Source: Stomorhina lunata (taxonomy: Eukaryota > Arthropoda > Insecta > Diptera > Rhiniidae). Taken from it: DNA of 64,000 nt. Both the position numbers and the translations under genes were made by a program. Shown here one piece after another: positions 21,808 to 34,468 of the stretch. The DNA lies in the NCBI GenBank assembly GCA_933228675.1, contig OW121741.1:18589510-18653509 (forward strand), given 5' to 3'. The notes under the pieces are model-generated. The model ran no database searches and had not been told where the DNA came from. It saw only the letters and a list, made by a program, of their open reading frames with translations. Within the stretch, counting starts at the first letter, position 1. Each line of letters opens with the position of its first letter.

Positions 21808-24800
21808 TAACATTTTTGATAAAAAAAGTTTCTATAGAAAATGTTTGATGAAAAAAGTTTCTATAGAAAATTTTTGATAAATAAAGTTTCTATAGAAAAT
21901 TTTTGATTAAAAAGTTTCTTAGAAAATTTTTGAAGAATAAAGTTTCTATAGAAAATTTTTGATGAAAAAAGTTTCTATAGAAAATTTTTGATGAAAAATG
22001 ATTCTACAGAAAATTTTTGATGAAAAATGATTCTACAGAAAATTTTTGATGAAAAATGATTCTACAGAAAATTTTTGATGAAAAATGATTCTTTAGAAAA
22101 TTTTTGATGCCAAATGATTCCATGAAAATTTGTGATGAAAAAGTTTCTTTAGATAAATTTTAATGAAAAAAGTTTCTATAGAAAATTTGTGATGAAAAAA
22201 GTTTCTATAGAAAATTTTTGATGAAAAAAGTTTCTATAGAAAACTTTTGATGAAAAAAGTTTCTATAGAAAATTTTTGATGAAAAAAGTTTCTATTGAAA
22301 GTTTTTGATGAAAAAAGTTTCTATAGAAAATTTTTGATGAAAAAAGTTTCTATAGACAATTTTTGATGAAAAAGTTTCTATAGAAAATTTCTGATGAAAA
22401 AAATTTCTATAGAAAATTTTTGATAAAAAAAATTTCTATAGAAAATTTTTGATGAAAAATGTTTCTATAGAACATTTTTGATGAAAAAAGTTTCTATAGA
22501 AAATTTTTGATGAAAAAAGTTTCTATAGAAAATTTTTGATGAAAAATTACTCCATAGACAATTTTTGATGAAAAATGATTCTTTAGATAGTTTTTAATGA
22601 AAAAAGTTTCTATAGAAAATTTTTGATGAAAAAAGTTTCTATAGAAAATTTTTGATGAAAAAAGTTTCTATAGAAAATTTTTGATGAAAAAAGTTTCTAT
22701 AGAAAATTTTTGATGAAAAAAGTTTCTATAGAAAATTTTTGATGAAAAAAGTTTCTATAGAAAATTTTTGATGAAAAAAGTTTCTATAGAAAATTTTTGA
22801 TGAAAAAAGTTTCTATAGAAAATTTTTGATGAAAAAAGTTTCTATAGAAAATTTTTGATGAAAAAAGTTTCTATAGAAAATTTTCTGATGAAAAAGTTTC
22901 TATAGAACATTTTTGATGAAAAAAGTTTCTATAGAAAATTTTTGATGAAAAATTACTCCATAGACAATTTTTGATGAAAAATGATTCTTTAGATAATTTT
23001 GAATGAAAAAAGTTTCTATAGAAAATTTTTGATGAAAAAAGTTTCTATAGAAAATTTTTGATGAAAAAAGTTTCTATAGAAAATTTTTGATGAAAAATTA
23101 CTCCATAGACAATTTTTGATGAAAAATGATTCTTTAGATAATTTTGAATGAAAAAAGTTTCTATAGAAAATTTTTGATGAAAAAAGTTTCTATAGAAAAT
23201 TTTTGATGAAAAAAGTTTCTATAGAAAATTTTTGATGAAAAAAGTTTCTATAGAAAATTTTTGATGAAAAAAGTTTCTATAGAAAATTTTTGATGAAAAA
23301 AGTGTCTATAGAAAATTTTTGATGAAAAAAGTGTCTATAGAAAATTTTTGATGAAAAAAGTTTCTATAGAAAATTTTTGATGAAAAAAGTTTCTATAGAA
23401 AATTTTTGATGAAAAAAGTTTCTATAGAAAATTTTTGATGAAAAAAGTTTCTATAGAAAATTTTTGATGAAAAAAGTTTCTATAGAAAATTTTTGATGGA
23501 AAAAGTTTCTATAGAAAATTTTTGATGAAAAAAGTTTCTAAAGAAAATTTTTGATGAAAAAAGTTTCTATAGAAAATTTTTGATGAAAAAAAATTCTATA
23601 GAAAATTTTTGATGAAAAAAGTTTCTATAGAAAATTTTTGATGAAAAAAGTTTCTATAGAAAATTTTTGATGAAAAAGGTTTCTATAGAAAATTTTTGAT
23701 GAGAAAAGTTTCTATAGAAAATTTTTGATGAAAAAAGTTTCTATAGAAAATTTTTGATGAAAAAAGTTTCTATAGAAAATTTTTGATGAAAAAAGTTTCT
23801 ATAGAAAATTTTTGAAGAAAAAAGTTTCTATAGAAAATTTTTGATGAAAAAAGTTTCTATAAAAAATTTTTTATGAAAAAAGTTCCTATAGAAAATTTTT
23901 GATGAAAAAAGTTGCTATAGAAAATTTTTGATGAAAAATGATTCTACAGAAAATTTTTGATGAAAATAATTCTATAGAAAATTTTTAATGAAAAATGATT
24001 CTTTAGAAATTTTTTGATGAAAAATGTTTCTATATAAAATTTTTGATGAAAAAAGTTTCCATAGAAAATTTTTAATGAAAAAAGTTTCTATAGAAAATTT
24101 TTGATGAAAAAAGTTTCTATAGAAAATTTTTAATGAAAAAAGTTTCTATAGAAAATTTTTGATGAAAAAAGATTCTATAGAAAGTTTTTGATGAAAAAAG
24201 TTTCTATAGAAAATTTTTGATGAAAAAAGTTTCTATAGAAAATTGTTGATGAAAAAAGTTTCAATAGAAAATTTTTGATGAAAAAAGTTTCTATAGAAAA
24301 TTTTTGATGAAAAAAGTTTCTATAGAAAATTTTTGATGAAAAAAGTTTCTATAGAAAATTTTTGATGAAAAAAGTTTCTATAGAAAATTGTTGATGAAAA
24401 AAGTTTCTATAGAAATTTTTTGATAAAAAAAGTTTCTATAGAAATTTTTTGATGAAAAAATTTTGGATAGAAATTTTTTGATGAAAAAATTTTGGATAGA
24501 AATTTTTTGATGAAAAAATTTTGGATAGAAAATTTTTGATGAAAAAAGTTTCTATAGAAAATTTTTGATGAAAAAAGTTTCTATAGAAATTTTCTGATGA
24601 AAAAAATTTCTATAGAAAATTTTTGATGAAAAAAGTTTCTTTAGAAAATTTTTGATAAAAAAGTTTCTATAGAAAATTGTTGATGAAAAAAGTTTCTATA
24701 GAAAATTTTTGATGAAAAAAGTTTCTATATACAATTTTTGATGAAAAAAGTTTCAATAGAAAATTTTTGATGATTTTTTGATTTTGATTTTTTTTTAGAA

Positions 24801-25328
24801 AATTTTTGATGAAAAAGTTTCTATAGAAAATTTTTGATGAAAAAAGTTTCTATTGAAAATTTCTGATGAAAAAAGTTTCTAGAGAAATTTTTGATGAAAA
24901 AAGTTTCTATAGAAAATTATTGATGAAAAATGATTCTATAGAAAATTTTTTATGAAAAAAGTTTCTATAGAAAATTTTTGATGAAAAAGTTTCTATAGAA
25001 AATTTTTGATGAAAAAGTTTCTATAGAAAATTTTTAATGAAAAAAGTTTCTATAGAAAATTTTTGATGAAAAAAGTTTCTATAGAAAATTTTTGATGAAA
25101 AAAGTTTCTATAGAAAATTTTTGATGAAAAAAGTTTCTATAGAAAATTTTTGATGAAAAAAGTTTCTATAGAAAATTTTTGATGAAAAAAGTTTCTATAG
25201 AAAATTTTTGATGAAAAAATTTTGGATAAAAAATTTTTGATGAAAAAATTTTGGATAACAAATTTTTGATGAAAAAAGTTTGGATAGAAAAATTTTGATG
25301 AAAAAAAGTTTGGATAGAAAATTTTTGA
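21808..25328 (+). repeat. 29-bp satellite, unit GATGAAAAAAGTTTC-TATAGAAAATTTTT, about 120 copies
   Basis: A 3.5-kb array of 29-bp units centred on the dyad TTTCTATAGAAA. Most units are identical or differ by one base; edges are more variable (GATTCTACAGAAAA variants at 21,990-22,090, TTTTGGATAGAAA variants at 24,460-24,530 and 25,215-25,320). A marker pair, AATTACTCCATAGACAATTT followed by ATGATTCTTTAGATA, recurs at 22,545, 22,951 and 23,096. Spacings are 406 and 145 bp, exactly 14 and 5 units, so blocks of units were duplicated. A short break with TGATTTTTTGATTTTGATTT is at about 24,770. No open frame survives. Confidence 0.97.
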
Positions 25329-26520
25329 GTTTTTGTTTTGAAACCCCTATTTGAAAGCCACTTTAGCTCATGTTATGAAATAACAATTCTGAGCTTTAGT
25401 CTGGCTTTAAGGTCTGCTGCATTTATGACTCATTCCTTTGGCCAAAGTTTAAACTTTGTATTGTGGTTTATTTTTTGCAAATTGCCATTTTATTACCAGT
25501 TTTGTTGTGGTTGTCAGTACTTTTTTTTCTTGTTACAAAATAAAGTACTTTTTGCCATTTAATGAACTTTTTTTTTGTTCGATTCTTTGTTAGTGGCTCT
25601 GTTTGGACTAATAAAAAGTGGTTTCAGCTGATTTCTTACTAATGGCGATTGTTTGGGTGAACCGTTCACATCCAAAGCAAAGAGGCTTGTCAAAAGTTTA
25701 TGAGTCAAAATTGTAATAAATTCAAAATTTTAAATTCAATTGAATTTTGTTTTTTTTTTTGGGTTCTTTGGGAGTTTTGAAAAGTAAGAAGGCACAAATG
25801 GTTTGAAGAAAAATCACGCATTTTGTTTTGAGATAAATGGAAGCAGTTACAGATAAAAATTTGAATAAATATAAAATTTATTTTTTTAATTTCGATTGAA
25901 AAAGCTCAAAAAATTAAGAGAGACTAGGAACACGTGTGATTTTTTTCTCAAATGCCAACTAATGGGTGTTAATTTTAAATATTAATTAAATGTTGGGATT
26001 TTAAACTTTTTTTTTTAAAAAGCTTTTATTACTTTGTTCTTCCGGGAAATATAAGGGATATAAAAAGCTTTTTAAAAAACCTACATTTATTTTTAATATA
26101 TTTTAAAATTTTTATGCTTTTCATTACTTTTTGTTTTAGGTACAAAAATACCAATAAATTTATTTTGAATTTTTTTCCAGTTTTTGTTATTAAGAAAATA
26201 AATGCCAATATTGCAAATTCCTGGCAAAAAAATACTCAACATTTCACACAAAAAAACCTCAAAAATATTTCAATAAATGATAAAAAAACTGCGTCTTGAC
26301 AAAAATACAGAGAAATATTGAATTATTTGCCAAAAAAAAAAAAAATTATTTATAAATTACATGAAGTGAATGTGTTTTCAAGTATTTTTTCTGTGAATTT
26401 TTTCTTTAGTTCAGGGAAGTTTTTTTTTTGAAATACAAATGAAATATGTACAAATTTGAGTTAAATAATACGTTAAATAAAAAATATGTACAGTAAACAG
26501 TGAAGGGCAAAAATGTAGGG
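25329..26520. other. AT-rich non-repeat sequence
   Basis: About 1.2 kb of higher-complexity sequence than its neighbours, especially 25,340-25,700 (AGCTCATGTTATGAAATAAC, GGTCTGCTGCATTTATGACT). The forward frame of 74 codons at 25,338-25,562 and the 61-codon frame at 26,114-26,299 show no recognisable domain. It could be spacer or intron. I see no transposon ends. Confidence 0.45.
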
Positions 26521-27480
26521 AAAATTAAAAATCTATAAAAAGCTTTCTTAAAAGCTTTTTAATAAAACCAAATATTAAAGCTTAAAAGTCTTTAACTTAT
26601 ATGTTAAATACATGAATATAATTAAAAAAAACTAAAGCTTTTCCTTAAAGTTGTAATATAAAGCTTAATGTTCTTTAAAAGTATATTTTTGTTTAGAAAA
26701 AAAACTTCAAAAATAAAATTCTTATAAAAAGCTTTTTATCACTTTTTAAAGTTTTAGAAAGGTAAAGAACTTTATCTTACCCTAAAAGCTGAATTAAAAC
26801 CTAAAAGCTTTAGAAAAGAAAAATTTTACAAAGTTTGTGTTTTAAAAGCTCAATTAGTTATGAATATAATTAACAAAAAGACCAAAGCTTTTTCAAAAGT
26901 TCTAAATTGCGGCTTAATGCTGTTTAAAAGCTTAACTCAAAGTTTTATTTGACTAAAGAATTTTTTTCTTTGTTAAATAAGTCCTTTTTATGAAAAACTT
27001 CAAAAAATACTAATAAAAAGCTATTTACCAACTTTCAAAGTTTCAGGAAAGTTAAGAACTTTATCTTACCTTAAAAGCTGATTTTAAACCTAAAAGCTTT
27101 AGAGAAGAAAACTTTTATTTATGTTTTAGAAGCTCAATTGGTTTGTGTTTTAAAAGCTTATGTAATTATATATGTATATAATTTAAAAGAAACTAAAGCT
27201 TTTTCAAAGTTATGTTTAAAAGTTCTGTTTAAAAGCTCAACTCAAAGTTTTATTTGACTAAGGAAAGTTTCTTTCTAAAAGCTTTTTTTACAAGTATATT
27301 TCTTTAGAAAAAACTTCAAAAATTATATTCTAATAAAAAGGTTTTTAACAACTTGTAAAGTTTTATTAAAGTTAAGAACTTAATCTTACATTAAAAGCTC
27401 AATTAAAACCTTAAAGCTTAAGAAAATACAAATTTTGCAAATAATTTTTTGTGTTTTAAAAGCTCAATTAAAATTGTTTA
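26521..27480 (+). repeat. About 290-320-bp degenerate tandem repeat, three copies
   Basis: G(T/G)TAAAGAACTTTATCTTAC or close variants occur at 26,762, 27,051 and 27,371. Each is followed by C(C/T)TAAAAGCT, TTAAAACCTAAAAGCTTTAG and GTTTTAAAAGCTCAATT. Periods are 289 and 320 bp. AAAGCTTTT words are dense. Copies are diverged. Confidence 0.85.
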
Positions 27481-29243
27481 TCAACATACAGTTTTAAAAA
27501 GAAAACTTCTTTATAGAATTTATTAAGAGCTTTTTTTAAATCTTTTTTATAAAAGCAAATCTGAAAGCTTAACAATTTTTTACTTTTATATTAAATATAT
27601 TTTAACTGTTAAAGCTTTTTAAGTTAATGTCAAAGAAAATCTGTTAAAAAATAAAAAAAAATCTCATAGAAGCAACTAAAATCGATTAAAAAACTGAAAG
27701 CTTTAAAAATTAAATATTTTATTTACAAATTAAAAAAAAAAACTTTAGAATGTCTCAGAGAAAAATTAAAAGATTAATTTAAAAACTGAAAGCTTTAGAA
27801 CTTTGTTATGTTTTAGTAAGTTTTCGTTTATTGTTAAAGCTTTTTTAGTTAGTATCAAGTCATTTAAGACTTCTATGAAAGCTATTGAAAGTCTCAAAGT
27901 AAAAGGTTTTAAACACAGACTGACTTAAAACATTTAAAAGCTTTTTTAAACCCAAAAAAGCTTTTAGGTTTAAAACCTAAAAATTTTAATTAAAAATTTC
28001 ATATACGCTTTACAAAGCTTCGAAGAATCCCTAAAAGTTTGATAGTGAAAGCTTTCTTTATACGTTTTTTTTTAAGTTTTCTAAATTGATTTTTAAAGCT
28101 TTTTAAGAGAATATTAACTGTAATTAATTGAGTTAGGCTAAAAGACTGATTTCAAAACTGAAAGCTTTAAAACTAAAACAAAAATTAACCAAAAATTTAA
28201 AGAAAGCCTTTAAATTGATTTAAAAACTGAAAGCTTTTGAACCTTTATATATTTTAATATATTTAAAGCCTTTTTCATTAATTGTTAAGCTTTTTAAATT
28301 AAAATTTTAAAAGTCTCAAATTAACAGATTGATTTCGAAACTGAAAGCTTTAAAACTTAAATAATCTTAAAGCTTTTCAAGTTATTACCAACAAATATTA
28401 AAAAAATCATTGAAACCCTTAAAATTGATTTAAAAAATGAAAGCTTTTATACCTTTATGTATTAAAAGCCTTTTTTTATTATTTGTTGAAGCTTTTTTAA
28501 TCGATATGAACCGAAATCAGTTAAGATTATAATTAACAAGCTTAAAAAGTCTCAAATTAAACCAAAAAAACCTTAAAGCTTTTAAAGTTATTACCAACAG
28601 AAATTGATTAAAAAACTGAAAGCTTTTAAAACCTTTATATATTTTAAAAAAGCTTTATTTATTGGTATCAACCGAAATTAATTAAGATTTTAAAAGTTTC
28701 GAAGAAAAACTAAAGATTGATTAAAAAACATAAAGCTTTGAAATTAAACTATATATTTTCAAAGCTTTTTTTATATAATATCAACTGTAATCACTCAATT
28801 ACCAAAAAGACTGATTTGAGAACTGAAAGCTTTAAAACCAAATATATCTTAATATTTTTAAAGCGTTTTTGTTTATTTTTAAAGCTTTTTTTTGTAAACT
28901 TTTTTTAAAGTTTAAAACTAAACTTAAAATACTGATTTCTACATCGAAAGCTTTGAAACCTAAATAATTTTCAAATTTTAAAACTAATGTAAAGGCTCAG
29001 CTTATTTCTTTTTTTTTATCAAAACAACTTTAAATTATCATTTAACTAAAATAAATAAATTTCAATAAAAGCTTTAGAAAAAAATATAAAAGCTTTGAAA
29101 AGACTAAAGGTCTTTTAGACTTATTAAAGCTTTAAAATTGTTTTCAAGTGTTCTCAAGTCAAAGAACAAAATTCTAACAAAGAGTTTAAATCTGTTTTTA
29201 CAAAGGCGTTCTTAAAGCTTTTAATAAAAACTTACTAAATGTG
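27481..29243. other. AAAGCTTTT-rich sequence with loose AACTGAAAGCTTT repetition
   Basis: AACTGAAAGCTTT recurs many times (for example near 27,693, 27,786, 28,157, 28,227, 28,614, 28,823), often after GATTGATTTAAA and before a TTTAAAGCTTTTT word. Spacing is irregular (about 70-210 bp), so it looks like a badly decayed tandem repeat. The 63-codon frame at 28,717-28,908 is not convincing as a gene. Confidence 0.55.
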
Positions 29244-29786
29244 AAAAAGCTTTTTGAAAGTTTTACAATTTTAAGATTTCCAATAATAGCATTTAAAGTA
29301 TTCGTTAACAAAATGTAATTGAATAAAAAGTTATTTAGTCTTAAAAGTTAGATTAAAGCTTTTTAGGTAAGCTTTAAGCTAAATCTTAGAAAAGCTTTAA
29401 GTAAAAGAAAAAAAAATATTTTTTAAGATAAAAAAATAATTATTAAGTCTAAAAATACCACAATATTACTGACAGCTTGTTATGTCGAGAAAGAATGACG
29501 AATGTTTTTTAAAGCTTTTTGAAAGTTTTACAATTTTAAGATTTCCAATAATAGCATTTAAAGTATTCGTTAACAAAATGTAATTGAATAAAAAGTTATT
29601 TAGTCTTTAAAGTTAGATTAAAGCTTTTTAGGTAAGCTTTAAGCTAAATCTTAGAAAAGCTTTAAGTAAAAGGAAAAAAATATTTTTTAAGATAAAAAAA
29701 TAATTATTAAGTCTAAAAATACCACAATGTTACTGACAGCTTGTTATGTCGAGAAAGAATGACGAAAGTTTTTTAAAGCTTTTATA
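29244..29786 (+). repeat. 265-bp tandem duplication, nearly identical copies
   Basis: CTTTTTGAAAGTTTTACAAT begins the first copy at about 29,250 and the second at about 29,515. The copies match almost base for base to GTCGAGAAAGAATGACGAA and a following TTTTTTAAAGCTTTT. Only a handful of differences are visible, so this duplication is recent compared with its surroundings. Confidence 0.95.
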
Positions 29787-31324
29787 GATAGAAAGCTCTT
29801 TCTTAGCACTTTTGAATTTGTTAAGTTCTGTACAATGTCTCCACTTCTAGAATAAGAAAAGCTATTTATGGTAGAAGCTTAAACCCTATTTTCTTAGACC
29901 CTATAAAGGATTTAGTTTCTATAGCTTAAATGGTCTTTTGTGAAAAGCTTTACAGGGAAGCTTTTTAATTAATTGAGAATTAGGTCATTAAAGCCGTAGA
30001 ACTGTTTACATTAATTTGAAATTTTTCATTATTTTCTATGATTTTCTTTTTTCCCCGAAAATTAAAAACTTTCCTTAAATCTTTTTTTTTTTAATTTTTA
30101 AAAGCTTTTGTTAGTAATAACAAAAAAATATTTTTTTTTTAAAGAAGGCAAGTTTTCTTTTCTTAACGAAAACAATGAATGTCTCCGAAGATTTTCTATT
30201 TTTGGTTTTCTATTGAAAAATTCTCTCATATTTGTAATTCATGTATTCATAGGTTTTCTTTCTTATTTTTATTATTTCATGATTTTTATGAAGTTGTTTT
30301 TTTAATTTGTAAAGACTTTGATTTTTCTGTATTTAAACAAATATTTGTTTAGAAAGTTTTTTTTTTCACTAACATAAAATGCAATATAACTAGAAAAATC
30401 TTGTCGTCTTCGTCGTCTCATTACATTCTTTTGAAGACAACTCAAAACCGACTCCAAGCCCAACTCTCAAAGCCCAACTCAATTCCAAACTCAGAAGGAA
30501 AGTTACATGAATTATAAATCTTGTCTTTTTTACATCATTTTCTCATGTCAAGTTTTCACAGCTTTTTCAACAAGTTTTATTTTTTCACTCTACAACAAAG
30601 TCTGAGGCTGCAAATGCTTTAGAATCTTGTGGAAGAAATTTTTCTTTTTTTTTTTGCTGTCATAGTAAATGTCAAAACATTGTAACGTATAATTAAAACT
30701 TTATACCCGGTTTACATTGTATTTAGGCGTAACTTATCTTTCGTTTACACTGAAATACAAGCTTTAAAAAAGGTGTTGCAGCTTAAAGTAAATTAACTAA
30801 TAAAAGCTCTTTTTGACATATAATGAAATAGAAAACCCTAAATCAACACTTCGCTTTTAAGGTTGTTAAAATAATGAAAGCTTTTTTTGTAAACTTTTTC
30901 TATTTGGCTTGAAAATACATAAATTAATACTTAAAATAGTTTTTTTTTCTAGTTAAATATTGAAAATATTTTCAAAACTTAAGAATTTGAAAGATTGATA
31001 GACACCCAGTCACGGAATGACAGACAGAAAACTTAAACTAGTCTTAGAATTTTTAATATGTCACTTACCTTAATTAAAATCTCTAGCAAATAATAAAATA
31101 TTTAGTATCCCAAAAAGCTTTCAAGGCTGGAAAGATAAATAAAACATTCATTATTAATACAAAATATGAAAAAAACTTTAAGCTTAACCTAAAATAAACA
31201 TTCTAAATTAAATCGAATAAAATAAAGTTAAAAAGCTTAATAAAAGCTTTAAGCTACTATTTAAAAATTACAGCAATAAAAGCTTCTGGCTTTGTTTTCT
31301 ATAGAAAAAATGACGATCGTTAAA
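29787..31324. other. AT-rich sequence without clear repeats
   Basis: About 1.5 kb. A 65-codon frame at 30,108-30,305 is Phe-rich and hydrophobic with no recognisable domain. A segment with CGTCTTCGTCGTCTC and repeated AACTC/AAGCCCAACTC words is at 30,405-30,500. AAAGCTTT words persist at lower density near 30,750-31,290. No gene seen. Confidence 0.45.
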
Positions 31325-32335
31325 ATAAATAGAAAACAATTTTCAGTTAAAAAAATTTTATACCGAAATATTTTTTATAAAAATTTTTATATCAAAAAAT
31401 TTCTATATTTTTTTTTGATTTTGATACCGAGAAATTTTATATAATTTTTTATATACAATTTTTTTTACTGAAAAATTTTCTGCATAAAATTTGAATATTA
31501 AAATTTTTCTTTAAAAAAATTTTATATCAAGAAATTTTTATAAGAAAAATTTTTAATTGAAAAATTAGGAAAAATTTTTTGTAAAATTTTCTATAAAAAA
31601 TGTTTATAAAGAAAAATTATCTATAAAAAATTTTCTATAAAAATGTTTATACCGAAAATTTTTATACCATAAATGTTTATACTGGAAAATTTTTATACCG
31701 AAATATTTTCTGTAAATTTTATAACGAAAAATTTTCTATAAAAAATTTTTATAACGAAAAATTTTCTATAAAAAATTTTTATAACGAAAAATTTTCTATA
31801 AAAAATTTTTATAACGAAAAATTTTCTATAAAAAATTTTTATAACGAAAAATTTTCTATAAAAAATTTTTATAACGAAAAATTTTCTATAAAAAATTTTT
31901 ATAACGAAAAATTTTCTATAAAAAATTTTTATAACGAAAAATTTTCTATAAAAAATTTTTATAACGAAAAATTTTCTATAAAAAATTTTTATAACGAAAA
32001 ATTTTCTATAAAAAATTTTTATAACGAAAAATTTTCTATAAAAAATTTTTATAACGAAAAATTTTCTATAAAAAATTTTTATAACGAAAAATTTTCTATA
32101 AAAAATTTTTATAACGAAAAATTTTCTATAAAAAATTTTTATAACGAAAAATTTTCTATAAAAAATTTTTATAACGAAAAATTTTCTATAAAAAATTTTT
32201 ATAACGAAAAATTTTCTATAAAAAATTTTTATAACGAAAAATTTTCTATAAAAAATGTTTATAACAAAAAATTTTCTATAAAAAATTTTTATGACGAAAA
32301 ACTTTCTATAAAAAATGTTTATCGCAAAAAGTTTC
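31325..32335 (+). repeat. 30-bp satellite, unit ATAACGAAAAATTTT-CTATAAAAAATTTTT
   Basis: From about 31,721 to 32,256 nearly 18 units are identical. The left part (31,325-31,720) has diverged units with ATACCGAAA and irregular spacing, and the right edge decays within two units. Each unit holds the odd palindrome TATAAAAAATTTTTATA. No open frame. Confidence 0.96.
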
Positions 32336-32467
32336 TAACGTAAACTATTCGATATCTGAGCTTTAACCTTTGTTTTACAAACATAATTCGTAATGATTGT
32401 GTTTGTAACCAATCAATTTATTGATAAAAAGCCAAAAATTGTTTGCGGAGAAACCAAAATTCCTAGA
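32336..32467. other. Short non-repeat interruption
   Basis: About 130 bp of unrelated AT-rich sequence splits off a last few diverged units of the 30-bp satellite. Confidence 0.6.
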
Positions 32468-32612
32468 CTAACGAAAAATTTTCTATAAAAAAATTTAATA
32501 CCGAAAAAGTTTCTATACAAAATTTTTTTAACGAAAAATTTTCTATAAAATATTTTTGTAACGAAAATTTTTTTGCAAAAAAATGAATAATGAAAAATTT
32601 TCTATAAAAAAT
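32468..32612 (+). repeat. Outlying units of the 30-bp satellite
   Basis: Four or five diverged units with AACGAAAAATTTTCTATAAA. They run directly into the 12-bp satellite, so the junction between the two families lies at about 32,612. Confidence 0.88.
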
Positions 32613-33790
32613 ATTTATTCTGAAAGTCTAAGTCGTAGTCAAAGTCAAAATCATAGTCTAAGTCATCATGGAAGTCATAAGCAAAGTCAAAGTCGTGCTC
32701 TAAGTCATAGTCTAGGTCATAGTCTAAGTCACAGTCTAAGTCATAGTCTAACTCATAGCCTTAGTCATAGTCTAATTCAGTATCTGAGTTAAAGTCTCAT
32801 TCACAGTGTAAATCATAGTGTAAGTTATAGTCGATGTCATAGTCTAAGTCATAATCAAAGTCGTAGTCTAAGTCATAGTCTAAGTCATAGTCTAAGTCAT
32901 AGTCTAAGTCATAGTCTAAGTTATAGTATAAGTTATAGTCTAAGTCATAGTCTAAGTCAAAGTCTAAGTCATAGTCTAAGTCATAGTCTAATTAACAGTC
33001 TACGTTATGGTCTAAATCATAGTCTAAGTCATAGTCTTAGTCATAGCCTAAGCCATGGTTTAAGTCAAAGTCATAGTCTAAGTCATAATCTAAGTCTAAG
33101 TCATAATCTTAGTCATATACTAAGTAATAGTCATAGTCTAAGTCATAGTTTAAGTCATAGTATAAGTCATAGTCTAAGTCATAGTTTAAGTCATAGTCTA
33201 AGTCATAGCCTAAGTCATAATCTTAGTCAAATACTAAGTAATAGTCATAGTCTAAGTCATAGTTTTCCATAGTCTAAGTCATAGTCTAAGTAATGGTCTA
33301 AGTCATAGTCTAAGTCATAGCCTAAGTCATAGTCTAAGTCATAGTCTAGTCATAGTCTAAGTCATAGTCTAAGTCATAGTCTAAGTCATAGTCTAAGTCA
33401 TATTCTAAGTCTTATTCTAAGTCATAGTCTAAGTCATAGTCTAGTCATAGTCTAAGTCATAGTCTAAGTCATAGCCTAAGTCATAGTCTAAGTCATAGTC
33501 TAAGTCATAATCTAAGTCATAGTCTAATTCATAGTCTAAGTCATAGCCTAAGTCATAGTCTAAGTCATAGTCTAAGTCATAGTCTAATTCATAGTCTAAG
33601 TCATAGTCTAAGTTATAGTCTAAGCCATAGTTTAAGTCATAGTCTAAGTCATAGTCTAAGTCATATTCTAAGTCATAGTCTAAGTCATAGTCTAAGTCAT
33701 AGTCTAAGTCTTTGTTATAATTAATAGTTACCAGAATCGAAGTCATAGTTGAGGTCATAGTTAAAGACATCTTCAAAATCAAAGTCGATG
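32613..33790 (+). repeat. 12-bp satellite array 1, unit CATAGTCTAAGT (forward)
   Basis: Roughly 95 units of CATAGTCTAAGT with frequent substitutions and several indels, for example CTAGTCATAG where a unit is short, near 33,350 and 33,441. Two related blocks with ATCTTAGTCA(T/A)ATACTAAG recur near 33,100 and 33,210. The 69-codon forward frame at 32,583-32,792 (Ser-His-Ser-Leu) and the 113-codon reverse frame at 33,441-33,782 (Leu-Asp-Tyr-Asp) are translations of the period. Confidence 0.96.
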
Positions 33791-34218
33791 TTGTTGCTTG
33801 AGATATGGTAGTCTAGTCATACCCTAAAAAAAAGGCGTATTTAGTCAAGTAGGCACCTTTGTCTCTACCCTTTATTACTCCTTTTAATTATCCATTGAAA
33901 TTGTCATCATTTCTGTCTTTTGAGTTATTCCAAAGGCTTCCTTCAACCGCGATTGTAACAAGTCAAATAAATGTAAATCCTACATGTCTCTTGTTCATTC
34001 ATTTTCAAACTAATAACTTCCGCTTTTTATTTTATTACCTATTTTATTGCTTGTTTTTTTAATGTCTTTTCATTCTTTAGTTGTATTTCGTATTCTGGAA
34101 GTCTTATAAAATTACCTCTTTCTTGGACTTATTTCATTTCTGTATGTCTTATATTAATTCTTGTTACCAAGATTCTAGAGTCTAGTGGATGTTTGGAGTA
34201 AGTAGCAGCCGGGAAGGT

Positions 34219-34242
34219 AGGAAGGCAGGCAGGCAGGCAGTC
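34219..34242. repeat. (AGGC)n microsatellite
   Basis: GGAAGGCAGGCAGGCAGGCA then GTCAG. Short tetranucleotide run. Confidence 0.85.
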
Positions 34243-34445
34243 AGCCAATGGTGGTTATCTATCTGTGGCTGTCTTTTGGGCCCCAGACCAGACAAAAGTG
34301 ATATATTTTGTTTTATGGTTATTTTTAAAGCCTACAACTCGTACTTCTATGTTCGAAACATAAATTGCATACAAATTAGCGAAAAAATTAAAATAAAATA
34401 TTCAACAACTTTTTATTTTATTATTTGGTTTGTGGAGTTGTCGCT

Positions 34446-34468
34446 CTGTCCGTCCGTCTGTCTGTCTA
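34446..34468. repeat. (GTCC/GTCT)n microsatellite
   Basis: CTGTCCGTCCGTCTGTCTGT. Short tetranucleotide run, near-complementary to the GGCA run type 220 bp upstream. Confidence 0.8.

Noticed and set aside
21808..25328. CRISPR-like array because of 29-31-bp units
   Set aside because: Units are directly contiguous with no spacers between them, in a eukaryotic AT-rich context.
25338..25562. 74-codon frame after the 29-bp satellite
   Set aside because: Hydrophobic, compositionally like its AT-rich surroundings, and with no domain.
33441..33782. 113-codon Leu-Asp-Tyr-Asp frame on the reverse strand
   Set aside because: Same 12-bp satellite read on the other strand.
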